Positions 5,948 through 6,715 of a stretch of 6,715 bases of DNA are shown here, one piece after another; position 1 is the stretch's first letter; each line of letters opens with the position of its first letter. Source of the DNA: Euryarchaeota archaeon UBA552 (lineage in GTDB: Archaea > Thermoplasmatota > Poseidoniia > Poseidoniales > Thalassarchaeaceae); contig DAMH01000022.1 of assembly GCA_002499585.1 (NCBI GenBank), forward strand, positions 1 through 6,715, read 5' to 3'. The notes below the pieces were generated by a model, which worked only from the letters and a program-made list of their open reading frames with translations, made no database searches and was not told the origin of the DNA. The position numbers were made by a program, and so were the translations under genes.

Positions 5948-6715
5948 ATGCTCTATCTAGACAATCGTCCAATCACCCTTCTTCAGGGATCTGGAGCCAG
6001 CGATGCAGTATCCACCATCTCAACAATCGAGGTTCCTGCGGAGAAGCCCGGTTCGACATCACGCGCGCTGATATGCGATCCAGTCGGAAAAGTAATTGAC
6101 GCGCCATACGTTGTTAACGACGATGCAGGAATGATTCTGCTACACAGCACAGAACAGAAACCAAAATATCTTACAGCTTTAGCAAGGACTCTATCCAAAT
6201 CAGGCGGTTTAGTCTTAGATGCTACTGAGGCTATCAACAGAATCGTTACGAATGAACGCGACGATGCCAGCAAATTTAGTGTGTCGATTGGTGGACTGGG
6301 GGTCGATTCTTCTTGGGCTATAGCCCTAGCTGAATCCAACATCACACCAAATGACGGGATCTTCGAAGTATACAATCAGGAAGTCGCAATGAGGATTGGC
6401 GGTCTGACTGAACATCACTTGAACGGTAATTTCCTACCTCACCATATCGCATTATTGGATTATGTGACACTACAGAATGGTTGCTATCCTGGCCAAGAAG
6501 TGCATGCAAAAATAGATGCTAGAACCAGCATCACCAAAAGAATGGTGAGGTTGATCTGCGAAACATCAACAGACGCCCGAACAATAAGGACAGATACTGG
6601 ATCGTTCAGACTCATCCATCCCTGTATCAACGGTTACACGCACGCAATTTGCGATGATGATGTAGAAGACGGGGATCACTTTTACAATAACACCAAAGTG
6701 ACAGCAAAGACGATC
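5948..6715 (+). CDS. ygfZ: YgfZ / Iba57-type folate-binding iron-sulfur protein (3' end beyond window)
   Basis: An open frame of 256 codons runs from the ATG at 5948 off the right edge, so the C-terminus is missing. The signature NGCYPGQEVHAK (about 177-188) matches the YgfZ consensus KGCYxGQE with the key Cys at 179. Residues FLPHHIALLDYV just before it correspond to the usual stretch preceding the motif. The family has the tetrahydrofolate-binding fold of GcvT. E. coli YgfZ (about 325 residues) and mitochondrial Iba57 help A-type carriers assemble or repair [4Fe-4S] clusters. Two substitutions are seen: Asn177 for the usual Lys before GCY, and Lys188 where Arg is common. Glycine-cleavage GcvT itself lacks the GCYxGQE motif, so that alternative is unlikely. 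Placement six bases after the A-type carrier gene implies co-transcription. No strong Shine-Dalgarno sequence precedes the ATG. Confidence 0.9.
   Translation, partial: MLYLDNRPITLLQGSGASDAVSTISTIEVPAEKPGSTSRALICDPVGKVIDAPYVVNDDAGMILLHSTEQKPKYLTALARTLSKSGGLVLDATEAINRIVTNERDDASKFSVSIGGLGVDSSWAIALAESNITPNDGIFEVYNQEVAMRIGGLTEHHLNGNFLPHHIALLDYVTLQNGCYPGQEVHAKIDARTSITKRMVRLICETSTDARTIRTDTGSFRLIHPCINGYTHAICDDDVEDGDHFYNNTKVTAKTI

Noticed and set aside
5983..6375. Minus-strand open frame of 130 codons
   Set aside because: It lies wholly antisense to the YgfZ/Iba57-type frame, which carries a clear family motif; its translation shows no recognisable domain.

Overview
The window reads as a compact stretch of an archaeal chromosome, probably a mesophilic, Thermoplasmatota/marine Euryarchaeota-like lineage. 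The taxonomic call is an inference. It rests on the lack of clear Shine-Dalgarno sequences before most starts, on short AT-rich TATA-like elements lying about 21-26 bases upstream of most predicted starts (the pattern of leaderless archaeal transcripts), and on the gene mix. No rRNA, tRNA, CRISPR array, insertion sequence or phage gene was seen.

Layout from left to right: (1) the 5' end of a minus-strand gene leaving the left edge (149 to 1), perhaps a flavodoxin-fold protein; (2) a plus-strand tetratricopeptide-repeat protein (about 211-1293); (3) a full-length minus-strand molybdopterin oxidoreductase of the YdeP/FdhF-like family (1283-3550), whose 3' end overlaps the TPR gene by 11 bases; (4) a plus-strand polytopic membrane protein built from two copies of a four-helix unit plus a ninth helix (3677-4693), family not recognised; (5) minus-strand fdhD (4708-5505), the sulfurtransferase needed to activate FdhF-type enzymes; (6) a plus-strand A-type iron-sulfur carrier (IscA/ErpA/SufA family, 5591-5941); (7) six bases later, a YgfZ/Iba57-type folate-binding protein (5948 to beyond the right edge). 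Except for the last pair, every neighbouring gene lies on the opposite strand, giving three divergent gene pairs that each share a short promoter region.

Most of the window fits one theme, making and running a molybdenum / iron-sulfur redox enzyme. The YdeP-like protein is the enzyme. FdhD would deliver sulfur to its molybdenum cofactor. The A-type carrier plus the YgfZ/Iba57 protein form the kind of pair that finishes [4Fe-4S] clusters. The unknown membrane protein lies between the oxidoreductase and fdhD, shares the divergent promoter region of the oxidoreductase, and is the most interesting undescribed element. The TPR protein and the left-edge gene have no visible functional link to this theme beyond adjacency.
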